DNA from: Leptospira dzoumogneensis
GTDB taxonomy: Bacteria > Spirochaetota > Leptospiria > Leptospirales > Leptospiraceae
Assembly: GCF_004770895.1 (NCBI RefSeq)
Contig: NZ_RQHS01000005.1
Span: 744,001 to 808,000, forward strand
Length of the DNA stretch: 64,000 nucleotides
Direction of reading: 5' to 3'
Shown here: piece after piece, positions 43,454-51,353 of the stretch
Layout of the letters: each line of letters starts with the position of its first letter
Numbering within the stretch: the first letter of the stretch is position 1
Made by a program: the position numbers and the translations under genes
Notes under the pieces: model-generated
The model's input: the letters and a program-made list of their open reading frames with translations, nothing else
What the model was told of the DNA's origin: nothing
Databases searched by the model: none

Positions 43454-44815
43454 CTATTCTCCTCTTCTGTTCTTGGAGATCCTGAAAAGTTCCTCAGCAG
43501 AATAGATCCTGCTTTTTCCGGAATTTAGATCTATGTCTTCTTTATGAACTAAACTGGAAAAAGGATAAAAATTTTCTATTTCAGAGATCTTTTTGCGAAG
43601 ATCAGAGTGAACGTTCTCACTATTCTTTCTCATATGTTCCGCATTAGACTCTTTCAGTCGAGTATGATAAATTTCGAATACTATCTTAGAATTCCCTTTT
43701 TCAATCCCGGTAAACAGATCCTTCCAGACTTTGGTCTCTCCCGGAAGGATACGAGTGTCCGCAACCAGTCTCGCCTTAGGATACCATTCCCATTCTTGTC
43801 CGAATTTGATCTCTTTAGTTGCCGTAGATTTGCCTTTCGAGTCCAATAACGAAATTTTCAGAAGTATAAATCTTTCAGGATCTCCGGTGGGGATATTATG
43901 GGCCGCTTTTTCATTCTTAAGAGAAACTGAATATTCTAGATCGTTTCCTTTTTTATTCCACTGGACCGGTTCGATCTTCAACCCGGTCTTATATCCTCCG
44001 GGGATCTGCTTTTCATAGAGTTCGAATTTTTTGGGAACTCCACCTCCTATAAAGGAATGTTTATGAGAAGTTCTGATCGGAGTATTTAGTTCAGGTTTAA
44101 CTAATTTGCGCTGTAATTCTCCCATATGGCAGGAACCACAGGCGATATTTCCGTGGGAATTCCCTTCTTGTTTCAACTCGTTCCCCGTTTTGAAAGCGCA
44201 TACCAATTGGTCGTCCAAAACATAATTTGCATTATGGCAATCCAGGCATCGATTCCTCAATTTATCCGGATCTATCTTTACTGGATGAGGAGGTTTCGTA
44301 TTACCGTTTGCTCCTAATACGTAGGAATTTCCCTGTTCATCTAAACGAACATGGCAAACCGCACAGGTAACACCTTCTGCCTTCATCTTAGGATCGAATT
44401 TCGGATTCGGTTCCTCTATAGGAGTTCTATAATCTCCGTTATTTAGATAGTTGACCAAAGTTTCTCTCTGGTTTGCAACGGGAGTATGGCAGTTTAGGCA
44501 AAGCCAGCGAGGAGAAGAAGACTTAGAAAGTTCGGACTGGAACTGCAGGTCCGAAAGTGCATTTGCATGAGTGGATGTTTTCCATTCCGCGTAAATTTCC
44601 TTATGGCAATTCCCGCAATTTTCCGCTCGAACTTCCCCGACTCCTGCAAGGGGAGGAAGATGGGGCAAAGGTTTGGACCAAGGCGCCTCGGAAAATACCT
44701 CATTCACAGGGACCGGTTTATCTTTCGGTTTTGTAAAAATACAATAGAACAGACTAACAGCCGAGGATAAAGATAAGACCGCTAATATGAAACTTCTTCT
44801 TTTATTTAAGAACAT
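43454..44815 (-). CDS. Pentaheme c-type cytochrome
   Basis: A 453-residue exported protein with five CxxCH heme motifs at residues 67-71, 106-110, 151-155, 190-194 and 226-230, and a C-terminal heme-free beta domain (about 255-450). The N-terminus is a signal peptide or anchor (to about residue 25, with SLFYC as possible lipobox). The first heme region CGNCHKEIYAEWKTSTHANAL and the third, EGVTCAVCHVR, match the second pentaheme cytochrome at 52778, so the two are paralogues. Eleven bases separate it from the rhodanese-type gene upstream, which makes them an operon. Redox partner unknown. Confidence 0.88.
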   Translation of the reverse strand: MFLNKRRSFILAVLSLSSAVSLFYCIFTKPKDKPVPVNEVFSEAPWSKPLPHLPPLAGVGEVRAENCGNCHKEIYAEWKTSTHANALSDLQFQSELSKSSSPRWLCLNCHTPVANQRETLVNYLNNGDYRTPIEEPNPKFDPKMKAEGVTCAVCHVRLDEQGNSYVLGANGNTKPPHPVKIDPDKLRNRCLDCHNANYVLDDQLVCAFKTGNELKQEGNSHGNIACGSCHMGELQRKLVKPELNTPIRTSHKHSFIGGGVPKKFELYEKQIPGGYKTGLKIEPVQWNKKGNDLEYSVSLKNEKAAHNIPTGDPERFILLKISLLDSKGKSTATKEIKFGQEWEWYPKARLVADTRILPGETKVWKDLFTGIEKGNSKIVFEIYHTRLKESNAEHMRKNSENVHSDLRKKISEIENFYPFSSLVHKEDIDLNSGKSRIYSAEELFRISKNRRGE

Positions 44816-44825
44816 TATAAAATTT

Positions 44826-45710
44826 TTATTTAATTACTAAGGGATGATTTTGGTCGCCCTTAGAAGACCATTCCCACATAGATCCTGCGTAATTTTTTGC
44901 ATTATAGCCTAAGGAAACCAGAACGGATGTCATCCAACCGGATCTTACTCCCCCGGTACAATAAGAGACTACGGTCTTATCTTTGGAAATCCCTAATTCA
45001 TAGAGTTTGGCAAGTATCTTGGATTCACCCAAAAGATAACCGTCCTTATCCAAAAATTGTTTGTAATAGATCCATTTCGCTCCAGGAAGATGTCCTCCTC
45101 TGGATTCTCCGTAAGGAGTCTGCCCTAAAAATTCTCTTTCTTCTCTGGTATCTATGAAAGCGAATTTTTTATCCGAAAGTTCGGATTGGACCAATTTGGA
45201 ATCCGCAGACCAGCCTTTGTTTTCGGAAGTGGAAGAGTTTACCTGGGAAAGTATTTCAGGACGTTTAGGAACGGGAGAAGTGGAAGCCTTCTGTAATGCG
45301 TTAATTCCTCCATCCACGATAAAAGATTTAGAAAAACCTAATGTACGCAGGGACCAAACGATCCTGCCTTCTTCTCCCCATCCTCCTGCAGGATCTCCGA
45401 ATACCAATACGATCTTGCTTCCATCCAGACCTTTTTTGCGTAATACTTCCTTCGCTTCGGAAGCCTGAGCTAAATTCCCTTGGTTCGGAAATTCTTTTTG
45501 AGAGATTTCCTGCCAGCCCAATGGGACGGCCTTGGAAAAGCTGGAAATTTTGATACCTTCTCTTGCGTCCACGAACACTGCGCCTTGTCCGTGCAAATAT
45601 AATGCTTCCGGTGCGCTGATGAACCATCCTCTGACTCCGGAAAGTTTTTCGGAGGCGAGAAGGGACTGGGAAACGAATAATACTAGGGCAAAAGAGATGA
45701 TCAGTTTCAT
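44826..45710 (-). CDS. Exported two-domain rhodanese (sulfurtransferase)
   Basis: A 294-residue protein with a Sec signal (MKLIISFALVLFVSQSLLA) and two rhodanese domains. The N-terminal domain is inactive (VDAREG start, loop VFGDPAGGWGEEGR without Cys). The C-terminal domain has IDTREEREF and the active loop SYCTGGVRSG with the catalytic cysteine. This is the layout of thiosulfate/3-mercaptopyruvate sulfurtransferases, but periplasmic. The start at ATG 45710 gives the signal peptide at once; the longer frame to 45758 adds nothing sensible. Co-directional with and eleven bases before the pentaheme cytochrome gene. Confidence 0.88.
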   Translation of the reverse strand: MKLIISFALVLFVSQSLLASEKLSGVRGWFISAPEALYLHGQGAVFVDAREGIKISSFSKAVPLGWQEISQKEFPNQGNLAQASEAKEVLRKKGLDGSKIVLVFGDPAGGWGEEGRIVWSLRTLGFSKSFIVDGGINALQKASTSPVPKRPEILSQVNSSTSENKGWSADSKLVQSELSDKKFAFIDTREEREFLGQTPYGESRGGHLPGAKWIYYKQFLDKDGYLLGESKILAKLYELGISKDKTVVSYCTGGVRSGWMTSVLVSLGYNAKNYAGSMWEWSSKGDQNHPLVIK

Positions 45711-45845
45711 TTGGGCCAACTCTGATTTGGGATTAAATTGCGTCAATAAACAATACAAAAATTCCTATATAACAGAATATTTTTAATATCACAGAAGATT
45801 ATCCCGTATTTTAATGGTGTTTAACAGTGAAAAGGAAAATGGATC

Positions 45846-47231
45846 TTGGAATTCGAAAGGAATAAAAAAAGAAGAAGCAGAGGCATTACAGATCGAATCA
45901 ACCTGACCTGGATCCTGGCTGCTCTTGCGTATTTAAGCATTTTTTTATTCTGGGAACTGAAGAACCAAGGAAGAAGTTTAAACGGAAATTTATACATTCT
46001 TGGATTTTGCGGGTTAAGTGTAGTCTACGGATCTTTATTTTTTTCTAAAACTTTTGAAACTCCCACAAGATTAAGTTTTGTTTTAGGAATTCTACTTCGT
46101 ATTGTTTTGATCTTTTTTACGCCTATTTTCGAAGATGATTGGGCTCGCTACCTTTGGGATGGATGGATCAGTTCCGAAAAAGGAAGTCCTTACGGGATCA
46201 CTCCCGAATCTTTTTTTGGGGAATCAGATCCCACTAGAACTGAAATACTTTCCAGGATCAATCATCCTGATTGGCCCACCATCTATGGCCCTGTGCTCGA
46301 GATCTATTTTTATCTGGTCCATCTTCTATTTCCCTGGAAACTCTGGGCTCTTAAACTTTTTCTTTTGATCCCGGACATTCTTCTATTCTTTTTGATCAAG
46401 ACTAAGTATGGCACTCGTTCTTCCGCATTATATTTTTGGAATCCCATCCTGATCAAAGAGATCTTTCTAAATTCTCATCCGGATATCATTGGGATCTTTC
46501 TTCTGTTTTATTCTTTTTATTTAGCGGAGAAGTCTAGGTTTCGTTTAGGCTTTTTTATTTGGGGACTCAGCATTGCCGTAAAAGGATTCGGAGTATTTCT
46601 TTTTCCTTTCTTGTTGAAACAATATTGGGACAAAAATCATAATTGGAGAAGAGCAGTGGTAGATGCGGCTTTTTCCATTTTAGGAGTAGCCTTAGCATAT
46701 TCTCCCTTTCTATTCTTTTCACAAGAGACTGATTTTACCGCTCTTAGTAGATTTATAGGAAGTTTTACATTCTTTCCTTTGGGTTATAATATTCTTCATG
46801 GTTTATTCGGTGAATTCTCTCGAGTTTTCTGGGCGATCCCTGCACTTATTAGTATATTATTCTTTTTGAATAAATTACACTCTACGGATTTGGGAGAAGA
46901 GGAGAAGATAGGGATTACATTCTTCTTATTCTTCTATTTTTCGCCGGTGGTAAATGCTTGGTATTTGCTTTGGATGTTCCCATTTTTACTTAGAGGGTCT
47001 GCGGTTTTCTGGCCTTCTTGGTTGTTTTTGTTCTTGGGCCAGGTATCTTACTTGAACTACGCAAACCTGGGAGATTGGAAGTCGGTATTAGAAAAAGGTT
47101 ATTATGCTCATCCTGATATAATTCTATTTTTAGCAGGTTATATATTCCTTCCCGTTATTTTTCTTTGGTACCGGATTAGATTTTCTTCTAAAATCTCTCA
47201 TTCCCTCGAAAAACCATCTCTTTTGGGCTAA
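45846..47231 (+). CDS. Multi-pass GT-C-type glycosyltransferase
   Basis: A 461-residue membrane protein with about ten to twelve helices. The first periplasmic loop holds FEDDWARYLWDG, the acidic motif of GT-C enzymes that use polyprenyl-phosphate sugars, and IYGPVLEIYF follows, as in GT87/mannosyltransferase-like proteins. The start is uncertain: TTG at 45846 with AAGGA about ten bases upstream is the best choice, since the nearby ATG at 45839 is out of frame and stops quickly. Divergent from the rhodanese gene. Acceptor unknown. Confidence 0.78.
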   Translation: MEFERNKKRRSRGITDRINLTWILAALAYLSIFLFWELKNQGRSLNGNLYILGFCGLSVVYGSLFFSKTFETPTRLSFVLGILLRIVLIFFTPIFEDDWARYLWDGWISSEKGSPYGITPESFFGESDPTRTEILSRINHPDWPTIYGPVLEIYFYLVHLLFPWKLWALKLFLLIPDILLFFLIKTKYGTRSSALYFWNPILIKEIFLNSHPDIIGIFLLFYSFYLAEKSRFRLGFFIWGLSIAVKGFGVFLFPFLLKQYWDKNHNWRRAVVDAAFSILGVALAYSPFLFFSQETDFTALSRFIGSFTFFPLGYNILHGLFGEFSRVFWAIPALISILFFLNKLHSTDLGEEEKIGITFFLFFYFSPVVNAWYLLWMFPFLLRGSAVFWPSWLFLFLGQVSYLNYANLGDWKSVLEKGYYAHPDIILFLAGYIFLPVIFLWYRIRFSSKISHSLEKPSLLG

Positions 47232-47274
47232 ATCGGATTTTTTTCTCCTTTTAAAGAATTTTGATTGTTATTTT

Positions 47275-47291
47275 GAACAGTATTTCCAATA
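47275..47291. promoter_or_regulatory. Motif shared by regulator and rhodanese-cluster promoters
   Basis: GAACA-gtatt-TCCAATA lies upstream of the XRE-cupin gene. Its reverse complement pattern TATTGGA-N5-TGTTC recurs at 48221-48237, upstream of the rhodanese lipoprotein gene. The match is 12 of 12 fixed bases with the same 5-base gap. It may be the binding site of the XRE-cupin regulator. Confidence 0.45.
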
Positions 47292-47361
47292 AGTTGGATG
47301 AAATATTGCTATAGCTGTTTGGAAAAACAAAATTCCGGAATATGGAAAGGAGGACCAGCGT

Positions 47362-47946
47362 ATGCCAACGATCGATCCGATTGAAAGAGGTTTAATACAA
47401 TCTATTGGAACCTTGGTTCGAAAGAGAAGACAGGAATTGGGTCTTTCTCTTGGAAAGCTTGCCGAATTATCACAGGTAAGTAGAGGGATGTTGAGTCTGG
47501 TGGAATCCGGAAAGGCAGCTCCTTCAATCGCATTATTATGGAAAATTTCGAAGGCGATCCGTATGCCTTTGTCCAGCCTTATGGAATTTTCTAAGGAAGA
47601 ATTTCCTAAAATTTTCAGGAAAGAAGACTCCAGCGAAAATTCAGTAGAAGAGAACCAGTATGTGATCCGTCCTCTTCTCCATGAAGAAACTAGATTTCAA
47701 ACTAGATTATTCGAGATCAGGCTTCTACCGGGTGTTGCCAAAACATTCATTACAAAAGTACAATCCAAACAAAGACAGAATTTATTCCTACAATCTGGCG
47801 CACTTCGTTTGAAGGTGGGCGGCAAATGGTTCGATTTGCAGGAAGGAGACAGCATGACCTTCTTAGGAAAAGATCTGCAAGAACTTGCAAATTTAGGGGA
47901 GAAGGACTCCTACCTGATCTGGTCCTCTTCTCTTTCCGATGACTGA
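47362..47946 (+). CDS. XRE-family regulator with cupin domain
   Basis: A 194-residue protein. The N-terminal XRE HTH (about 12-66) has LGLSLGKLAELSQVSRGMLSLVESG and PSIALLWKISKAI. The C-terminal domain (about 105-190) is a cupin with LQSGALRLKVGGKWFDLQEGDSMTF. Such regulators sense a small ligand or metal in the cupin. Good ribosome-binding site (AAAGGAGG). It is directly upstream of the rhodanese/barrel/cytochrome cluster with a terminator and 320-bp regulatory region between, and a shared motif occurs before both, so local control is likely. Confidence 0.85.
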   Translation: MPTIDPIERGLIQSIGTLVRKRRQELGLSLGKLAELSQVSRGMLSLVESGKAAPSIALLWKISKAIRMPLSSLMEFSKEEFPKIFRKEDSSENSVEENQYVIRPLLHEETRFQTRLFEIRLLPGVAKTFITKVQSKQRQNLFLQSGALRLKVGGKWFDLQEGDSMTFLGKDLQELANLGEKDSYLIWSSSLSDD

Positions 47947-48001
47947 AATAGATTTCCGGTTTTGTTTAAGTTCGATTCTTCCAAAATCACACTATCCATG
48001 T

Positions 48002-48032
48002 AAAAAGGATCCGATCTTTCGGATCCTTTTTT
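48002..48032 (+). terminator. Rho-independent terminator
   Basis: Stem GGATCCG/CGGATCC (loop ATCTTT) flanked by A-run and T-run, 60 bp after the XRE-cupin gene. It separates the regulator transcript from the cluster downstream. Confidence 0.88.
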
Positions 48033-48351
48033 GTTTTTATCGGGTTAAAAATCACTTTATGAAAAGGTAATTTCGATTTTCTGAATATTCTGCTTTAACG
48101 GAAAATGACGTGCCCTCGGGTACAAAAACTATTTTCCGGATCCATTTTGTTTCCCATTTTTTCATGTTTATTCTGTTTTGTTTAAAAAATTGATCCTTTA
48201 TTATAATATATTGTTCAATCTATTGGATTATTTGTTCGTTATATTGAAATAATCTTGGTAAAAACGGAGCCTTTTCTCGACTTTGTGTTTAGAGTCCGCA
48301 GTGGAATAAACATGAGGGAACCCCGATCGGACCAGCATTTAGGAGAACAAA
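48033..48351 (+). promoter_or_regulatory. Regulatory region of the rhodanese/cytochrome cluster
   Basis: A 319-bp gene-free stretch, very AT-rich in the middle (48180-48260). It contains TATTGGA-ttatt-TGTTC at 48221-48237, the reverse-complement pattern of the site before the XRE-cupin gene. Near the 3' end there is a typical ribosome-binding site (AGGAGAACAAA) directly before the ATG at 48352. No good -35/-10 pair stands out by eye, and no small ORF or RNA gene is recognised. Confidence 0.5.
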
Positions 48352-49899
48352 ATGAAAAATACGCTCATTTATTCGAGCCTCCTGGCAATTGCGCTGGGAT
48401 TACTCGGGAATTGTGGAGAGGGATCTTCTGACAGTTCCGCTGCAGCATTGGCTGCTCTTGGAGGAGGAACTTCAAGTGTGAAAGTAGCAAGTGCTTCCGA
48501 TCTGTCTATCGAGTCTGCGGATGATTATAACGATAACCAATACGGTCTGATCACTGCGGCTACTTTAAGAAGCTGGGTTAACGATTGGGCAAACAATAAA
48601 CCTGCGGGGATTACCGGAAACCTAGTAATCTACCAAGCGAATAAAGCTGGAACGGATGCGAATAAAAGTTTAATCCTTCCTAAAACCGGCGTAAAAGTTT
48701 TTGTCGCGGTTACAGGAAATAACACTGCTTTATATTCTTGGAAAACTTTTAGAGAGACCAGATACAACGGTTTGATCTCTATTCCAGGCGGTACTGCAAC
48801 CACCGGAGGTAACGGACTTTTAAGCGGAGCAAGTGTAGATGAGTGGTTCCAAACTTACGGAGTAGATCCTACTAAGGACCTGATCGTATTTGCAAGCGGT
48901 AACGGAGACAACTACGGATCCATCGGCCACCAGCATTATACATTAAGATATTGGGGAGTTGCTCACCAACATCTTGCAATCCTGAACGGAAGTATCAAAG
49001 GACAATTTCCTGAAGCGGAATTGGGTAATGATACTGACGAGTCCGTTCCTCCTTTGAACGGGACTTTCTCTGTTAAACAACTTAAGAATGTTGATAACAG
49101 AATTCTAACATTAAGTATCGAAGATACGATCGAAGTTGCTAAGAACAACGGTCATCATAGTGTGAAAGGACTTTCCTCCACTGTTCTGATCTCGGATAAC
49201 AGAACTGCGAACAATAACAACGATATCAGCGTTTATACTTCTTCTGCTGGATGGCAGGAGTATAACGGTGGAGAGAACACCACTGGAACTACTAAGTCCG
49301 GAGGAGGAGCTGTCGCTTTTGAAGGTCACTTGAAAGGTGCGGTTTTCGTTCCTCACTACAATCTTGTAGATCGTTCTACTTTGGATAACACTTATGCTTA
49401 TGGAGCTTCCGCTGCCGGAACTTTTAACACTCTTAAGTTCAAATCCAAAGCGGATGTTAAGGATATCTGGGACACTTACGGAACCACTGGCGGACCTAAC
49501 TCAGGTGCACCTGCATACGAAGAAGGCCAGACTATTCTTCAATACTGCAGAACGAATACCAGAACTCAAACAAGTGGAATTTCAACTCAGCTGATCTTAG
49601 GACGTCCTTCCGTATTCTTAGAAGATGGATGGAGTATCTTCGGATTCTTGGCAGGAAACTTTCCTTCCGGAAATTTCAATGATGATGTGACTGCGGGAGC
49701 TTCTTCTTATCCTTCCGTTCCGGTTAAATTTGCCGCGGACGTTCAAGGTGCGATCGAGTCCGGCGCGAGAGGATCCGGATTGGGAGCTCATTATAATACA
49801 GGTGTGAAAAAATCCACTGTGGATTATTTCCAGATCAATTCATCGGCGACCACAACCAAACAAGCATTCGTAGAGGATTGGAACTACAAAAATCAATAA
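48352..49899 (+). CDS. Double-rhodanese lipoprotein, ExtH-like
   Basis: A 515-residue lipoprotein (lipobox LLGNC, Cys21) with two rhodanese-like domains. The first has FRETRYNGLISIPGG and a Cys-free loop with FASGNGDNYGSIGHQHYTLRYWG. The second has HLKGAVFVPHYN and the loop ILQYCRTNTRTQTSG with Cys399; Asn replaces the usual Gly of CxxGxR. Exported rhodanese lipoproteins of this size are known as ExtH in the Geobacter ext outer-membrane conduits; the comparison is by domain content only. First gene of the cluster, followed by a hairpin. A paralogue is encoded at 51354. Confidence 0.75.
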   Translation: MKNTLIYSSLLAIALGLLGNCGEGSSDSSAAALAALGGGTSSVKVASASDLSIESADDYNDNQYGLITAATLRSWVNDWANNKPAGITGNLVIYQANKAGTDANKSLILPKTGVKVFVAVTGNNTALYSWKTFRETRYNGLISIPGGTATTGGNGLLSGASVDEWFQTYGVDPTKDLIVFASGNGDNYGSIGHQHYTLRYWGVAHQHLAILNGSIKGQFPEAELGNDTDESVPPLNGTFSVKQLKNVDNRILTLSIEDTIEVAKNNGHHSVKGLSSTVLISDNRTANNNNDISVYTSSAGWQEYNGGENTTGTTKSGGGAVAFEGHLKGAVFVPHYNLVDRSTLDNTYAYGASAAGTFNTLKFKSKADVKDIWDTYGTTGGPNSGAPAYEEGQTILQYCRTNTRTQTSGISTQLILGRPSVFLEDGWSIFGFLAGNFPSGNFNDDVTAGASSYPSVPVKFAADVQGAIESGARGSGLGAHYNTGVKKSTVDYFQINSSATTTKQAFVEDWNYKNQ

Positions 49900-49915
49900 A
49901 CTACGTTATACAACG

Positions 49916-49937
49916 GGGGCGGAGATATCTCCGCCCC
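49916..49937 (+). terminator. Strong intercistronic hairpin, probable attenuator
   Basis: Perfect nine-base-pair GC-rich stem GGGGCGGAG/CTCCGCCCC with ATAT loop, followed by a short TTTC. It lies 16 bases after the first rhodanese gene and 45 bases before the small-protein gene. It probably ends or reduces transcription so that the first lipoprotein is made in excess. Confidence 0.7.
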
Positions 49938-49981
49938 TTTCAATTCTGTAACATAAAATAAAAAGAGGGAGTTACTGCTTT

Positions 49982-50350
49982 ATGAAAATATTATACATCT
50001 CGGCGCTGATAGGCGCATTATTCTTCTCATCTTTGGATGTAATTTTAGCCTCCGGTGGATTCGGAGGAGGCGGGGTGGCCGGACAGGCACTTCGCGGAAA
50101 AGAAAGGGAAAAATTCAATCTAGGCAAGGCTATCTATAACGGAGAAGTCGCCCTGGACACGAAAAAAGAAGATCTCGCAAAAACCCAAAAAAACAGGTTG
50201 GAATACCTACAAGGCTCTTTACCCAACTCCGAAAAAGGAAGGGTCAACTTAGAGGATTTAGCAGGTAAATTATCCGAAGAGCAGATTTCCGCTTTGGAAT
50301 TTTTCGTAAGTATCCGCTTCAATGTGAAGTTGGAGGAGAAGAAGGATTAA
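49982..50350 (+). CDS. Small exported protein of the rhodanese/cytochrome cluster
   Basis: A 122-residue protein with a signal peptide (to about residue 23) and a glycine-rich mature start (SGGFGGGGVAG). The rest is helical with KFNLGKAIYNGEVAL and LSEEQISALEFFVSIRFN, which resemble the helices of a small cytochrome c fold but without any CxxCH. So it cannot bind heme c. It stands in the place of the small periplasmic protein (ExtJ) in the Geobacter ext cluster; that is a positional analogy. Confidence 0.65.
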   Translation: MKILYISALIGALFFSSLDVILASGGFGGGGVAGQALRGKEREKFNLGKAIYNGEVALDTKKEDLAKTQKNRLEYLQGSLPNSEKGRVNLEDLAGKLSEEQISALEFFVSIRFNVKLEEKKD

Positions 50351-50368
50351 TCAGGGAATCTTTATATA

Positions 50369-51340
50369 ATGAAATTATTATTTAAGAAGGGAGTTTTTCT
50401 TCCCCTTCTATTTTTGGCCCAACCTTTTTTTATAGGGGAATTATTTTCCCAGACGGTTTGGGCGCCTTATCAAAGACAATTATGGGTCCGGACTACTGCG
50501 GTAAATTCGGTTTATAATTCGGCATATGTGGGAAAATACCATAACACTTACGACGATGATGTTCGGATCAACGTAGGCGCTCTTGCTTTCGAGTATGGGA
50601 TCACAGACAGACTTACCGTGGATCTGCAAACCGGTTTTGGTAAATTAGGAAGGGTCCAATTGATAGATCGTTATTTTGGAACTCTAACTTCTCCGGAACA
50701 ACCGGATAAGTACGGGATCATAGATTCCAGAGCAGGTTTACGTTATAAGGTTTTGGATGAATACGATTATGATTCCATTTGGGTTCCGACAGTCAGCGTT
50801 CGGATCGGCGGGATCAAAAAAGGTGATTATGATAGGAACCCTCAGGCCTTGGGAGATGGAGCAAACGGCGCCGAAGTAAATATCTATTTAGGTAAAGACT
50901 TTAATGTTTGGGGACTTGGTGCTTTGGGTGAATGGAGTTATCGAAAAAGAGAAAGACCTGTGCCCGATGATATTCTTTATTACGGAGCCTTGTATAAACG
51001 TTTCTTCGATTCATTTATTTTCATAGTCGGAAGCAGGGGACAGATCGGTCAGGGAGGATATGCATTTGCCGATCCAAGAGGAACACCTCCATTAAACTTG
51101 ATCCAGGTAAATCCGCCTTCCATTGCACCTTTTGGAACGGATTGGTACAATTATTATCTAGAACATGAAAGGCCCGCCTGGGGAAGAAAGGAAATCTATC
51201 ATAACCTGGAAGTGAGTTTAGGTTATACGGATAAGTACGGGAATTATTATAACTTCTTCTATTCTCATACCTATGCCGGTTATAACACCGCAATCTTAAG
51301 AACCTTCGGGTTCCTGATCAATTTTCCATTTAACTTGTAG
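50369..51340 (+). CDS. Outer-membrane beta-barrel of the rhodanese/cytochrome cluster
   Basis: A 323-residue protein with a signal peptide (to about residue 28) and alternating amphipathic strands rich in Tyr and Gly throughout, for example LWVRTTAVNSVYNSAYVG, LTVDLQTGFGKLGRV and EVSLGYTDKYGNYYNFFYS, ending in FGFLINFPFNL with aromatic terminal residues as in barrels. No Pfam-type domain is recognisable. In company with rhodanese lipoproteins and a pentaheme cytochrome it fits the barrel part (ExtI) of an outer-membrane conduit. Either solute entry or cytochrome housing is possible. Confidence 0.72.
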   Translation: MKLLFKKGVFLPLLFLAQPFFIGELFSQTVWAPYQRQLWVRTTAVNSVYNSAYVGKYHNTYDDDVRINVGALAFEYGITDRLTVDLQTGFGKLGRVQLIDRYFGTLTSPEQPDKYGIIDSRAGLRYKVLDEYDYDSIWVPTVSVRIGGIKKGDYDRNPQALGDGANGAEVNIYLGKDFNVWGLGALGEWSYRKRERPVPDDILYYGALYKRFFDSFIFIVGSRGQIGQGGYAFADPRGTPPLNLIQVNPPSIAPFGTDWYNYYLEHERPAWGRKEIYHNLEVSLGYTDKYGNYYNFFYSHTYAGYNTAILRTFGFLINFPFNL

Positions 51341-51353
51341 ATCGGAGGAGAAT

